DNA of 64,000 nucleotides from Drosophila miranda (GCF_003369915.1 NC_046673.1:6742001-6806000); one strand, 5' to 3'; shown: positions 21,718 to 35,684, numbered from the stretch's first letter. Translations and numbers: made by a program. Notes: generated by a model from the letters alone, not told the origin.

Positions 21718-22089
21718 GTGTATGCCGGCATTTTTCGTTCACCAATACACAAAAAGATTAACCAGTGCTGCCAATAGTTCATCCACTGATACACACACGC
21801 ACACACAGCACTCAAGCCTCCTCGACCTCTGACTGGGCAGCACTGTCGTGGTAGGCGTCTGTGTCGGGCAGTAATTCCGAGAAACTTCAGCGTGTATTAG
21901 TAGACAACTCCGCATAAATAAAATAAATTTCCCATAAATCAATTTTTTTTGTGCAACCGATCGCCATAAACAAACGAACACACGACTGGGATCCGATTGC
22001 TTCCATTTCGCTCGAAGCAGTGAAGGTTCTCGTTCAGCGGTGTTTCTTTCCAATCAATAAACATTTTTATTTCTTTCTCGCACAAAAAG

Positions 22090-23012
22090 ATGTCGGAGAA
22101 TAGCTTCAACTCAAAGTATTTGGACGATGACGATGAGGACGATGCGATTGCTGCCTCTGAGGGTGTGTACCAATGAATCCTCTAAACTAAATATAATCCA
22201 CGCGTTTGTCTCGCGCTTTAGGCAAAGTTTCGAGCCAGGTGGCCAAGCGCATCTGGCAGCCAACCATCGATGATACTACCCCTGGGGTCTGGGAGCGGCC
22301 CGCTCTAGCGGTGAGCGGGACCGCCTCGGACTTTATACACGAAGTGATGCGCTCTCTCTACGGCGACAACAGCAAGGATCCGGAAAACGGCTCCGCCCAG
22401 TACTTCAAGGCGGCCGAGAATTATGCGCTGTTTGGCGCCAACTACATGGGCTTGGAGGAGGACAAGAACAAAAAACCGCCGCCGGGCTTCGACCAAAGCT
22501 CCAGTCAGATTGCGGCTGGATCGGCCGGAGTATCCGGCCAAAGCTACTCGGGGGTAAGTGGTGCTCTAGGCTTTCAATGAATTAGGAATCGATGATTCGT
22601 TGGCTAGAATATGCCCAATATGCCCTCCTTCTTAGCTGTTCTGAGGAAAACCCCAACTCTATCCGTATTTCAGGGACCCTCTTCATCCGGAATGGGCGGC
22701 ATGGCAATGTCACAGCAGCCGCAGCACAAGGCCGTGAATCAGCCAGGACCTGCAGCGCTGCTTCCACAGCAGCAGCAGCATCCGCGTCATCCTTCGCCAG
22801 CGACAGTGCCCAGGGTCATAGCCGAGGCAGCAGCTCTGGCTGGAGCTGGGGCTGGCATCGACATTGGCCTGCACGCCCATGGACATCTGCCCAGTGCCAC
22901 GGAAATGGCCATCGGACACATTTACCAGGAGCTCATGGGCATGAATTTCAATCAGGCCAATATACAGCAGCAGCAGCAGCAACACCACCACCAGCAGCAG
23001 CAGCAGCACCAC

Positions 23013-23050
<38 letters not shown>

Positions 23051-23351
23051 CCACCAGCAGCAGCAGCAGGCGGCTCTGAAGCAGCAGCAGCAGGCGGCTC
23101 TGAAGCAGCAGGCGGCTCTGAAGCAGCAGGCGGCTCTGAAGCAGCAGGCGGCTCTCCTCTCCTACGGCCAAAAGGCCGTAACAGCAACTGGCATAGTCCC
23201 TGACCCACGCGACGTATGTTCTCAAAGCGGTGTTTCTTGCGTATCGTGCCCGTTTGCGTCGCCAGGTCCACTTCTGGGACAACTAGAGTACGGCCAGGAC
23301 ATTACACTCCACACCCACAGATTAGATGACATGGAGCGATCGAGTATTTGA
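22090..23351 (+). CDS. Glutamine/histidine-rich protein, copy A2
   Basis: Exons 22090-22162, 22222-22553 and 22674-23351 give about 360 residues. It is the same as A1 except for one more Gln in the longest run, consistent with slippage after duplication. Confidence 0.7.
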
Positions 23352-23494
23352 ACTAGTTTTAAAATATTTTGTTTGTTTGTTTTGTCGAGTTTGTTGTCGT
23401 CTCCTCTGGGCTGATGACCGACAGCATACCAAGGCGTACTCTTAAACAGTCTTCAAAGTTATTTAGTTCTACGACACACACATTGCGGTCCGCC

Positions 23495-24143
23495 TCAGCA
23501 GATGGATCCCTGTGCCTGTGCCCAGAATGTCGCGGCTCCGCGCGTACTGGAGTCCGATTCCACACGAGGGCGAGGCATGAGTTCAATATCTTCTTGTTGC
23601 TGCAGAGCGCCTCCCGGCTGCTGGGTTTTTGCAATGATTAAAATGACCTTCATTCCCTGATGACAGACAGTCACTGGAAAACGTTTCTCCAGCATCACTG
23701 CCGTGGTCTGTTGTACCTCAACCGTCGACATCTTCTGTTGAAGTGTTCTCCGCTTCTGAATTTTAGTGTATAGTTTCTGAAGGGCTGGGCTGGACTGGAA
23801 CACCTATATCATGTTAGGCCTTGTCAGCCGATCCGTGCCAACGTCTTTGAAATCGTTGAGCGGTGAGAGCGGTGCTGTGTGGCAGATCCGATTCGGACAG
23901 CCCCCCACATCCACACCACCCACATCATGCTGTGTGGAGTGCCCTGAGGCCTGCGTTTCATTGACAAGAAGCGACCAGAGTGTGGGACACGCCCGCAGAT
24001 TCTGCAAGTGAAGATCAACTACAAAGGATTACTTACTTTGTCATTGCCATGAGAGGCGGAGGGAACAGCCACCGTTGTGTTGATGTGATGTTCCACCAGT
24101 TCCACGGGTTGTTTTATGGGCAGCGAGCCCAAGCAGATTGTGC
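23495..24143 (-). pseudogene. Convergent gene fragment, copy A2
   Basis: Same two-exon structure as A1. One C is missing from a run of seven C near 23900, shifting the first part of exon 2. Confidence 0.5.
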
Positions 24144-24701
24144 GCTACAAGCGAGGATACCCTTTGGATAAAAAACACAGCCGCAACTGTGGCGGATCAG
24201 CTGAAATCGCTGCCAAACTGCAGCCAATGCGGTGGGATTCGTCAATTCGAGTATGTGGGAACGGGAGTTTAAAGTGTGACGGTGGTACTGTCCACCCGAA
24301 GTCGCTCCAGTCGTTTTCCGTACGAGTCCACGTTAAAAAAAAAAAATAAAAACTGTTTTTTTTTTTATAATAAATTCTTCTTAATTCAAACGTAAGAAAA
24401 TGCCGCCTTATTTCGTTTATTTTCAGTGTACGCTCAGCCCATATGTGCATGCATAAGTGAGCGAGTAGGTACGAACAAAGTAGAAAACAAAACGTAAAAA
24501 GTACAAGAAATTTAAAATTTGTTTGTCGATTACTTTTTTAAAAATTTTTTCGATTTCAGCAGAGAAAATCAGCTATTTTGTTTCCTTTTATCGATTTCAG
24601 CTGAGAAAATCAGAAATATAGCAAAATACCACTGGCGATAAATCCGATAGCAACTGCCTAGCATAATCAACTAGGGTGACCGGTTTACCATTTTCAACGG
24701 T

Positions 24702-27700
24702 ATATAAAAATCCAATAAAAGCAAGTATTTAGAATAGGCCAGTTAAGTAGAAAATTGATTCATCAATCGTTTAAAACTATGTGGGCATGGCTAAATGTTC
24801 TATATAGCTAGTAATATTCCACGGAATTTTAAAAACGAGGAATATGTAAAATAGAACATGAATTCGTCAGTACATTTACGGTATATTTTTCAAATGAGAC
24901 GGTATATTTTGGTATATTTCTGAGGGTCGGACGGTATATTTTATCGAAAAGTCCGCGGTCACACCGTACTCAACTCTAATTGCGTGCATAGCAAAAAAGA
25001 AAACATTAATTGTTTGTGTTTTTATTCGCTTGAGCCAACGGGTGTGTTAGTTCTCGCTGATTAAAGTTAAACAACAATTAAAGTTAAAAGTGGAAAAGCA
25101 GTCAGATATCCAATTTCTAGCGAAAGTAAGTTGTTGTGCGCCCTCTCCGCGTTTTCTCCATTCCCCTCTGTTTCTGTTTTCTAGACCGAGCAACATGTTG
25201 CCAGACAAACCAAATTATGAGGCGAGAAAATGGACGTAATCATTTAAACAAAAGGCGTGCGTGTGGAATTCGCAATCCCAGGCATCAATACCCAACCAAT
25301 TCGCAAACTGGCGGCTACCCGCTAGTCTGCCGCCCTCCCCACGCAAACACGCGCCCGCTCCCGCAGGCGCACAGACAGAACAAGCAGACGACAGACACCA
25401 GCCCCTGCACGAAACGTAAGTCCTGCAGCAGAAGGAGCAGCAGCTGAGGAAGTCCGCGCATTCCATGGTGGATCCTCACCCCTGGGGAAGCATCAAGGCC
25501 AATTTCCAGTCTCTTTCCATTCCGCTGGTACATGTATTATTTATTTTCTGTGCATGGCACACAAAATACTTAAACTATTAATGCACATACACACACACCA
25601 CGCACACAGCAGCAGTCCACCCCCCATTTCTGCTTTGGCGACACATTGAGACGCCTCCCCCATCCTCCGCCCACCTCTGCTGCTGCTGCTGTGGGGCTTG
25701 TGCAATGTGAGAGAGGCCTCCCAACAAATTAAGTTTGTTTCACTTTAATGTGGGTTTGCTTGCCATTGTTCCAATGGCGGACTGCTGGCTGCATCTGCCT
25801 CCCTGCTGGAGCATCATAGGGGGAAGCATTTTAGTATTGTCGTAGCATATACTCTTATAGAACCTCAGTCAGCAGTCACTAACCGAACCGCACACTAATC
25901 GTATCGGGTATGGCAGCGTATGACCCATTGTTTATCTAAAACGCCTCTTAAGACTTTCGCCCAGTTATCGATAAGATAAAAGGCAATTCCGAATTGAATC
26001 CAACTTTGAGCAAAAGCAAATTTGAGTAATTTCAGAAAAGTACATGAAAGACACTGGGGACAGCTCTCCTGGTCGCCAAGGACGCGTGCATCTTGACCTT
26101 GGTCCCAGCCGAGTGGTGGGTGCAGTGGTTCGTTTTATCATGGGTGCTTTTGCTCCATAAGCCCTAGGAAAGAAAGTAAACAGATCATGATCGATCCATA
26201 GACCATGAGCTGGCTGGCACACCCCCATCGTCATTCACGAGGAACAAATAGTGGCCGTAATTGACGCGCAAATATTGTGACTCCACCAGGCAGTGAAACA
26301 AGGCCACGCACGATCATCTTCTCTTTTTTTTCCGTTGTTTATCCTCTGTGCACGGGCAGGGCAGGCCAGTCCCTCCATCTGCCCTTGATCAAGGCCTAAT
26401 CTGTAATCTGTAACTGCCACTGACGTTTGGCAAACGTTTGGCATTGTTTATGTAACCACAAAATCTATATATACTTAAACTATATACTCGTATAGGCATT
26501 ACATATAAACACTTGTATACTCGTAGAGAGGCTTCATTTCTCTCCATTGATTAGCTGTTTAGATCTCTCTCTCACTGTGTTTCTGTCTCTCTTTGGCATC
26601 CAATTAGAGATGTGCGCGTGACTGCACGATCATTAGAGCAGAGCAGAGATGCTTACGATGCGTAATCGTAGGCTTTTTACGTATGTTCCAGCGCATATAA
26701 CGGTCTAAGAAGGATTTTACTTTCGATCATTCATCCGTATGCGTGGTCCCGAAACTGAAAACCGAAACATATGCCATGAGAAATGCCTGGCGTTCCACAA
26801 GTTGCAATGAACAATGAATAATGGAAACCAATTTAATATACGGAAATGCGCAATACGGGCGAGTTACGGACCGGACACCGAACGACGTAGGGGAGGGGGT
26901 ATGTGGGCAGAATGGAACTGAATTTGAGGATAAATTGTTGCAAATCGAATCAAAACTGAATATTCACTGAAAAAGTTCAGTAAAAATAATTGAATTTCCA
27001 TCGAAATAAATTGATGAAGAGGTTCTTCAGCGAAATCGAATTGTCAATAAAAGTGAATGAAAATTGAATTGAAATTAAAGTTTAACAGAACATTTCAAGA
27101 TAAAACTATGTTTACGTAAAGTTCCCCAAGTCGAGACGGTATTAAAGATTAAGCTTAACGTAGGCCGTAGATGCAAAAGAGAGAGCGCCCAAAGGGCTTT
27201 GTTTCCAAAGCAGCAGGTCCTTGTTCCCTTTTCCCTGAGATTGCTACGACGCCAGCGAAGCTAACAAGCAACCGCTTCCGCTTCCAAAGAAAGAAAAAAA
27301 TAATAATTTACATGTCTTGTGCATGACGAGGGACATTTTGTACAAGATTTATTCTTCGACCATCGAAGCTTCTGACCAAAAGAAACAAATAAAACAATTT
27401 ACATGTCGCGTGAAGCATCATATTGATGCTCGACTCGCCTGCCGACTACAGCTCTAGAGTATTTAAAATCTTCGGGCCAGAGACCCTTAGGAAGAGGGGA
27501 AAGGACCACGTCGGAAGACGTTTGATCTTGTGTGTTCCCTCGGCGTTTGCTTGCAGTCCTTCTCCGGGGTAGAAGGAGTCTTTAAAGGCGGCTTCTTAAA
27601 GGTCCTAGCCGAACCCCTTCTCTTTAGTTTCAATGCTGATTCCTAATCGAAACGAGTTTTTCAGAAGCTCTATCTCCATTATGGAGCCCACTGCCGCGGG

Positions 27701-28073
27701 GAATCTGCTGGAGATCATGGACCTGGCGCGCACTCTCCGCCAGGAGCAACTCTTCATCCAGCAAGAGCAGACGGCCTTTGGCCAGCTGACGGGGGCTCTA
27801 GAGACCAATGCAGGCACCATAACAAAGGTAAATATTAACCAACAAGATAAGGGATTTAATCTCCCGTAAAATCTGCGCTCTGATCTGATATCTGGATCCC
27901 TGTTACAGTTAGCCTTTGTGTGTGCCCAGCAGAGACAGATACTGAACGAGCTGCTGGTGGCCAGGAACGATCACGATCCTCTGTTGAGCTGCAGACGGGC
28001 GAGAGCCTACGACAGTGCCCAGTTTATGGATGCCAAGCAGGTGCTGCCGTATGAGCATGCCCTGGCCTACGAA
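24702..28073 (+). pseudogene. Gapvd1: Gapvd1 promoter and 5' fragment, copy A2
   Basis: Promoter elements (24880-24964), leader exon ending 25125, leader exon 25185-25415, coding start at 27681 with donor at 27828, and the start of the large exon at 27909. It breaks at the same codon and joins the same sequence as A1, so the break predates the 19.57-kb duplication. Both truncated copies share Ser to Arg (CRRARAYD) relative to the intact gene. Confidence 0.85.
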
Positions 28074-28514
28074 TTTACAAATTTATTAAATTTACATGGG
28101 GAAAAAAAACATGAATTGCGAATGGCATGTTTTTTCGATGAAAAAAAAAAAAAATGTTCTACCGATTTTTCGTTCAACATATTTTCACAAAAAGTTGCGG
28201 AGGTGCTGCGGAGGAGTTGCCTCCGTCGCAGATACGGTCGTGGCGGACGTCTATAATCAGGAGGTCTTTGTTTTTATATTGAGAAAATGCATGTGTAATC
28301 CTTAAGCTAGAAAGTTGTACATTGCGAATCTCGTGGATGAAACAAACGGTTTATTCTTCTGCGTACATATTCATAATTTGTTTGTTTTTCCTGATTTCTG
28401 GAGGATTCGACTCATTCAACTTTAACAGTTGAGGCACGTCCACCGCGCCTTCATATAGATTTTAAAAAATGTATTTACGTTTTTTTTTTACTTTAACTTA
28501 TTCAACTTTGACAG

Positions 28515-29022
28515 CTCTTTGAGTTTGGTGGGGCAGCATTTCTGGTCAAAAGACCGGTCCAACGCCTTCCTCTTCGAGGAGGACGTGCGGCAGCTGGCCG
28601 TCGGCTGGACCCACAATGCGGCGCTGCTCCGCAACAACGAGATCCTCATGTGGGGCCGCAAGTGCTACGGACAGCTGGGCACGGGCTCGATCAGCGAGCA
28701 GCAGGCGGTGCCCCAGCCACTGAGCCTCCGACTGCCCGACGGCCAGACGCCTGCTCGCGTTCACATGGGGGCAGAGCACGGCCTGCTGCGGACTACAGCC
28801 GGCGAGATCTACACCTGGGGCTGGAACGAGCACGGAAACTGTGGCAACAACAGTACAGAGAATGTGTAAGAATCTCCCTTCTGCCAGTGGATTGGCTTTA
28901 AATTCAATTTTCGATCAATTTCCAGATGCAGCCCTACACTCGTGGAAATCCCGGGACGCGTGAAGTTGGCCGGAGCTGGCTCGGGCTTCTGTTACGCCAT
29001 TTCCGAGTCGTCTGTTAATTAA
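28515..29022 (+). pseudogene. RCC1-repeat gene 3' fragment, copy B2
   Basis: Exons 28515-28865 and 28926-29022, with the same distinguishing changes as B1 (Arg after WSKD). Placed directly behind the truncated Gapvd1 A2. Confidence 0.75.
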
Positions 29023-29355
29023 TTTTATAATAAATGTTAAAAATGCTTAAAAATACTAAACGGAATATCGAAATTAAGGTATTTGATGTCGGATCATGAG
29101 CAAAATTGTACGAATAATCAAACCCAAGCAGTTGGCGCTCTTTCTTCTATCGATAGTTGAAGAAACATCGATGTATCGATAGTAACAATGAAGTTTTTCA
29201 ACCTTCAGCAGCTTTACTTGAACTCCGCGGAATTTTCGTTGCAAATACTATTTGCCATTTTTACAGTGAAAATAAAGTGCTTTGTTTTTCAAAAACTTAA
29301 TCTTTTCCACAGAAAAAAGAAGGTAAATATGGTAAATGGTAGATTTTTATATATT

Positions 29356-29673
29356 TTATTCGAAATGTGCGGCTTGCCAGGCAATTAGTGGATGAATTTG
29401 AGGGCGCTTATGGTTTTTGAAGCCAACAAGTGCAAATGGCGATGGAGAATCATCAAAGTGCAATGAAATATTCGAAATATTTGCGGCACCGGCCTCTACA
29501 CACTCGTGTTCCATGATAGATGCCTCAGAGCAGAGAACTATCTCCCTTAAATAATTGGCAGCACTGAAAAAGTCGCCCAAAGTGAGACATCGCTTCTTCT
29601 GCGCAAAATGCAATGGATTGGATTGATATTTCTTCGATCCGCAGAAGTCGCACTTTAAGACTTCTGTGGGCAT
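29356..29673 (-). CDS. Small antisense gene of unknown function, copy B2
   Basis: Intact 105-codon frame, same protein as B1. Confidence 0.55.
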   Translation of the reverse strand: MPTEVLKCDFCGSKKYQSNPLHFAQKKRCLTLGDFFSAANYLREIVLCSEASIMEHECVEAGAANISNISLHFDDSPSPFALVGFKNHKRPQIHPLIAWQAAHFE

Positions 29674-30041
29674 GTGTATGCCGGCATTTTTCGTTCACCA
29701 ATACACAAAAAGATTAACCAGTGCTGCCAATAGTTCATCCACTGATACACACACGCACACACAGCACTCAAGCCTCCACGACCTCTGACTGGGCAGCACT
29801 GTCGTGGTAGGCGTCTGTGTCGGGCAGTAATTCCGAGAAACTTCAGCGTGTATTAGTAGACAACTCCGCATAAATAAAATAAATTTCCCATAAATCAATT
29901 TTTTTTGTGCAACCGATCGCCATAAACAAACGAACACACGACTGGGATCCGATTGCTTCCATTTCGCTCGAAGCAGTGAAGGTTCTCGTTCAGCGGTGTT
30001 TCTTTCCAATAAACATTTTCATTTCTTTCTCGCACAAAAAG

Positions 30042-31231
30042 ATGTCGGAGAATAGCTTCAACTCAAAGTATTTGGACGATGACGATGAGGACGATGCGAT
30101 TGCTGCCTCTGAGGGTGTGTACCAATGAATCCTCTAAACTAAATATAATCCACGCGTTTGTCTCGCGCTTTAGGCAAAGTTTCGAGCCAGGTGGCCAAGC
30201 GCATCTGGCAGCCAACCATCGATGATACTACCCCTGGGGTCTGGGAGCCGCCGAGAAGCCCTGCCCCACGTGGAGGAGGATGCTCCGATGAGTGCCGAGG
30301 CCCTGGCGGAGGCTCTAGCGGTGAGCGAGACCGCCTCGGACTTTATACACGAAGTGGAGCGCTCTCTCTACGGCGACAACAGCAAGGAGAACGGCTCCGC
30401 CCAGTACTTCAAGGCGGCCGAGAATTATTCGCTGTTTGGCGCCAACTACATGGGCTTGGAGGAGGACAAGAACAAAAAACCGCCGCCGGGCTTCGACCAA
30501 AGCTCCAGTCAGATTGCGGCTGGAACGGCCGGAGTATCCGGCCAAAGCTACTCGGGGTAAGTGGTGCTCTAGGCTTTCAATGAATTAGGAATCGATGATT
30601 CGTTGGCTAGAATATGCCAAATATGCCCTCCTTCTTAGCTGTTCTGAGGAAAACCCCAACTCTATCCGTATTTCAGGGACCCTCTTCATCCGGAATGGGC
30701 GGCATGGCAATGTCCCAGCAGCCGCAGCACAAGGCCGCGAATCAGCCAGGACCTGCAGCGCTGCTTCCACAGCAGCAGCAGCATCCGCGTCATCCTTCGC
30801 CAGCGACAGTGCCCAGGGTCATAGCCGAGGCAGCAGCTCTGGCTGGAGCTGGGGCTGGCATCGACATTGGCCTGCACGCCCATGGACATCTGCCCAGTGC
30901 CACGGAAATGGCCATCGGACACATTTACCAGGAGCTCATGGGCATGAATTTCAATCAGGCCAATATACAGCAGCAGCAGCAGCAACACCACCACCAGCAG
31001 CAGCAGCAGCACCACCACCAGCAGCAGCAGCAGCACCACCACCAGCAGCAGCAGCAGGCGGCTCTGAAGCAGCAGCAGCAGGCGGCTCTGAAGCAGCAGC
31101 AGCAGGCGGCTCTGAAGCAGCAGCAGCAGGCGGCTCTGAAGCAGCAGACCCACGCGACGTATGTTCTCAAAGCGGTGTTTCTTGCGTATCGTGCCCGATT
31201 GCGTCGCCAGGTCCACTTCTGGGACAACTAG
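30042..31231 (+). pseudogene. Glutamine/histidine-rich gene, copy B2 (frame disturbed)
   Basis: Exons 30042-30114, 30174-30556 and 30677-31231. Relative to B1, single bases are missing from two C runs (near 30250 and 30260) and from the G run at the exon 2 donor (near 30554). The net loss is three bases, so exon 3 is back in frame, but most of exon 2 is read in another frame. All three losses are in homopolymers, so sequencing or assembly error is as likely as true decay. One AALKQQQQ unit more than B1. Confidence 0.6.
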
Positions 31232-31416
31232 AGTACGGCCAGGACATTACACTCCACACCCACAGATTAGATGACTAGTTTTAAAATATTTTGTTTGTTT
31301 GTTTTGTCGAGTTTGTTGTCGTCTCCTCTGGGCTGATGACCGACAGCATAGCAAGGCGTACTCTTAAACAGTCTTCAAAGTTATTTAGTTCTACGACACA
31401 CACATTGCGGTCCGCC

Positions 31417-31604
31417 TCAGCAGATGGATCCCTGTGCCTGTGCCCAGAATGTCGTGGCTCCGCGCGTACTGGAGTCCGATTCCACACGAGGGCGAGGCAT
31501 GAGTTCAATATCTTCTTGTTGCTGCAGAGCGCCTCCCGGCTGCTGGGTTTTTGCAATGATTAAAATGACCTTCATTCCCTGATGACAGACAGTCACTGGA
31601 AAAC
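31417..31604 (-). pseudogene. Convergent gene fragment, copy B2 (3' piece only)
   Basis: Same truncation and same join to the RCC1 exon as B1. Confidence 0.55.
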
Positions 31605-31611
31605 GGTCAAA

Positions 31612-32092
31612 CTGGTCAAAAGACCAGTCCAACGCCTTCCTCTTCGAGGAGGACGTGCGGCAGCTGGCCGTCGGCTGGACCCACAATGCGGCGCTGCTCC
31701 GCAACAACGAGATCCTCATGTGGGGCCGCAAGTGCTACGGACAGCTGGGCACGGGCTCGATCAGCGAGCAGCAGGCGGTGCCCCAGCCACTGAGCCTCCG
31801 ACTGCCCGACGGCCAGACGCCTGCTCGCGTGCACATGGGGGCAGAGCACGGCCTGCTGCGGACTACAGCCGGCGAGATCTACACCTGGGGCTGGAACGAG
31901 CACGGAAACTGTGGCAACAACAGTACAGAGAATGTGTAAGAATCTCCCTTCTGCCAGTGGATTGGCTTTAAATTCAATTTTCGATCAATTTCCAGATGCA
32001 GCCCTACACTCGTGGAAATCCCGGGACGCGTGAAGTTGGCCGGAGCTGGCTCGGGCTTCTGTTACGCCATTTCCGAGTCGTCTGTTAATTAA
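31612..32092 (+). pseudogene. RCC1-repeat gene 3' fragment, copy C2 (5'-truncated exon)
   Basis: Matches C1, with exon 1 ending at 31935 and exon 2 at 31996-32092, and the same GGTCAAA filler at the join. Confidence 0.75.
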
Positions 32093-32425
32093 TTTTATAA
32101 TAAATGTTAAAAATGCTTAAAAATACTAAACGGAATATCGAAATTAAGGTATTTGATGTCGGATCATGAGCAAAATTGTACGAATAATCAAACCCAAGCA
32201 GTTGGCGCTCTTTCTTCCATCGATAGTTGAAGAAACATCGATGTATCGATAGTAACAATGAAGTTTTTCAACCTTCAGCAGCTTTACTTGAACTCCGCGG
32301 AATTTTCGTTGCAAATACTATTTGCCATTTTTACAGTGAAAATAAAGTGCTTTGTTTTTCAAAAACTTAATCTTTTCCACAGAAAAAAGAAGGTAAATAT
32401 GGTAAATGGTAGATTTTTATATATT

Positions 32426-32743
32426 TTATTCGAAATGTGCGGCTTGCCAGGCAATTAGTGGATGAATTTGAGGGCGCTTATGGTTTTTGAAGCCAACAAG
32501 TGCAAATGGCGATGGAGAATCATCAAAGTGCAATGAAATATTCCAAATATTTGCGGCACCGGCCTCTACACACTCGTGTTCCATGATAGATGCCTCAGAG
32601 CAGAGAACTATCTCCCTTAAATAATTGGCAGCACAGAAAAAGTCGCCCAAAGTGAGACATCGCTTCTTCTGCGCAAAATGCAATGGATTGGATTGATATT
32701 TCTTCGATCCGCAGAAGTCTCACTTTAAGACTTCTGTGGGCAT
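32426..32743 (-). pseudogene. Small antisense gene, copy C2 (early stop)
   Basis: Carries the same TGC to TGA change in the CDFC motif and the same Trp and Cys substitutions as C1. Confidence 0.65.
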
Positions 32744-33111
32744 GTGTATGCCGGCATTTTTCGTTCACCAATACACAAAAAGATTAACCAGTGCTGCCAA
32801 TAGTTCATCCACTGATACACACACGCACACACAGCACTCAAGCCTCCACGACCTCTGACTGGGCAGCACTGTCGTGGTAGGCGTCTGTGTCGGGCAGTAA
32901 TTCCGAGAAACTTCAGCGTGTATTAGTAGACAACTCCGCATAAATAAAATAAATTTCCCATAAATCAATTTTTTTTGTGCAACCGATCGCCATAAACAAA
33001 CGAACACACGACTGGGATCCGATTGCTTCCATTTCGCTCGAAGCAGTGAAGGTTCTCGTTCAGCGGTGTTTCTTTCCAATAAACATTTTCATTTCTTTCT
33101 CGCACAAAAAG

Positions 33112-34334
33112 ATGTCGGAGAATAGCTTCAACTCAAAGTATTTGGACGATGACGATGAGGACGATGCGATTGCTGCCTCTGAGGGTGTGTACCAATGAAT
33201 CCTCTAAACTAAATATAATCCACGCGTTTGTCTCGCGCTTTAGGCAAAGTTTCGAGCCAGGTGGCCAAGCGCATCTGGCAGCCAACCATCGATGATACTA
33301 CCCCTGGGGTCTGGGAGCGGCCCGCTCTAGCGGTGAGCGGGACCGCCTCGGACTTTATACACGAAGTGATGCGCTCTCTCTACGGCGACAACAGCAAGGA
33401 TCCGGAAAACGGCTCCGCCCAGTACTTCAAGGCGGCCGAGAATTATTCGCTGTTTGGCGCCAACTACATGGGCTTGGAGGAGGACAAGAACAAAAAACCG
33501 CCGCCGGGCTTCGACCAAAGCTCCAGTCAGATTGCGGCTGGATCGGCCGGAATATCCGGCCAAAGCTACTCGGGGGTAAGTGGTGCTCTAGGCTTTCAAT
33601 GAATTAGGAATCGATGATTCGTTGGCTAGAATATGCCAAATATGCCCTCCTTCTTAGCTGTTCTGAGGAAAACCCCAACTCTATCCGTATTTCAGGGACC
33701 CTCTTCATCCGGAATGGGCGGCATGGCAATGTCCCAGCAGCCGCAGCACAAGGCCGCGAATCAGCCAGGACCTGCAGCGCTGCTTCCACAGCAGCAGCAG
33801 CATCCGCGTCATCCTTCGCCAGCGACAGCGCCCAGGGTCATAGCCGAGGCAGCAGCTCTGGCTGGAGCTGGGGCTGGCATCGACATTGGCCTGCACGCCC
33901 ATGGACATCTGCCCAGTGCCACGGAAATGGCCATCGGACACATTTACCAGGAGCTCATGGGCATGAATTTCAATCAGGCCAATATACAGCAGCAGCAGCA
34001 GCAACACCACCACCAGCAGCAGCAGCAGCAGCACCACCAGCAGCAGCAGCAGCACCACCACCAGCAGCAGCAGCAGGCGGCTCTGAAGCAGCAGGCGGCT
34101 CTGAAGCAGCAGGCGGCTCTGAAGCAGCAGGCGGCTCTCCTCTCCTACGGCCAAAAGGCCGTAACAGCAACTGGCATAGTCCCTGACCCACACGACGTAT
34201 GTTCTCAAAGCGGTGTTTCTTGCGTATCGTGCCCGTTTGCGTCGCCAGGTCCACTTCTGGGACAACTAGAGTACGGCCAGGACATTACACTCCACACCCA
34301 CAGATTAGATGACATGGAGCGATCGAGTATTTGA
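33112..34334 (+). CDS. Glutamine/histidine-rich protein, copy C2
   Basis: Exons 33112-33184, 33244-33575 and 33696-34334 give about 347 residues, short exon 2 form. Three AALKQQ units before the LLSYGQ tail, and VPDPHD where A copies read VPDPRD. This is the copy nearest upstream of the intact Gapvd1. Confidence 0.68.
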
Positions 34335-34477
34335 ACTAGTTTTAAAATATTTTGTTTGTTTGTTTTGTCGAGTTTGTTGTCGTCTCCGCTGGGCTGATGG
34401 CCGACAGCATAGCAAGGCGTACTCTTAAACAGTCTTCAAAGTTATTTAGTTCTACGACACACACATTGCGGTCCGCC

Positions 34478-35127
34478 TCAGCAGATGGATCCCTGTGCCT
34501 GTGCCCAGAATGTCGCGGCTCCGCGCGTACTGGAGTCCGATTCCACACGAGGGCGAGGCATGAGTTCAATATCTTCTTGTTGCTGCAGAGCGCCTCCCGG
34601 CTGCTGGGTTTTTGCAATGATTAAAATGACCTTCATTCCCTGATGACAGACAGTCACTGGAAAACGTTTCTCCAGCATCACTGCCGTGGTCTGTTGTACC
34701 TCAACCGTCGACATTTTCTGTTGAAGTGTTCTCCGCTTCTGAATTTTAGTGTATAGTTTCTGAAGGGCTGGGCTGGACTGGAACACCTATATCATGTTCG
34801 GCCTTGTCAGCCGATCCGTGCCAACGTCTTTGAAATCGTTGAGCGGTGAGAGCGGTGCTGTGTGGCAGATCCGCTTCGGACAGCCCCCCCACATCCACAC
34901 CACCCACATCATGCTGTGTGGAGTGCCCTGAGGCCTGCGTTTCATTGACAAGAAGCGACCAGAGTGTGGGACACGCCCGCAGATTCTGCAAGTGAAGATC
35001 AACTACAAAGGATTACTTACTTTGTCATTGCCATGAGAGGCGGAGGGAACAGCCACCGTTGTGTTGATGTGATGTTCCACCAGTTCCACGGGTTGTTTTA
35101 TGGGCAGCGAGCCCAAGCAGATTGTGC
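34478..35127 (-). pseudogene. Convergent gene fragment, copy C2
   Basis: Both exons present. The first part of exon 2 is open to PSPSETIH and then stops; the downstream part is open in the next frame, as in A1. The next gene upstream on the plus side is the intact Gapvd1. Confidence 0.5.
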
Positions 35128-35684
35128 GCTACAAGCGAGGATACCCTTTGGATAAAAAACACAGCCGCAACTGTGGCGGATCAGCTGAAATCGCTGCCAA
35201 ACTGCAGCCAATGCGGTGGGATTCGTCAATTCGAGTATGTGGGAACGGGAGTTTAAAGTGTGACGGTGGTACTGTCCACCCGAAGTCGCTCCAGTCGTTT
35301 TCCGTACGAGTCCACGTTAAAAAAAAAAATAAAAACTGTTTTTTTTTTTATAATAAATTCTTCTTAATTCAAACGTAAGAAAATGCCGCCTTATTTCGTT
35401 TATTTTCAGTGTACGCTCAGCCCATATGTGCATGCATAAGTGAGCGAGTAGGTACGAACAAAGTAGAAAACAAAACGTAAAAAGTACAAGAAATTTAAAA
35501 TTTGTTTGTCGATTACTTTTTTAAAAATTTTTTCGATTTCAGCAGAGAAAATCAGCTATTTTGTTTCCTTTTATCGATTTCAGCTGAGAAAATCAGAAAT
35601 ATAGCAAAATACCACTGGCGATAAATCCGATAGCAACTGCCTAGCATAATCAACTAGGGTGACCGGTTTACCATTTTCAACGGT
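35128..35684. other. AT-rich intergenic stretch upstream of intact Gapvd1
   Basis: Same content as 4573-5130: A/T runs and two CAGC(A/T)GAGAAAATCAG motifs near 35533 and 35574. No gene seen. Confidence 0.55.
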
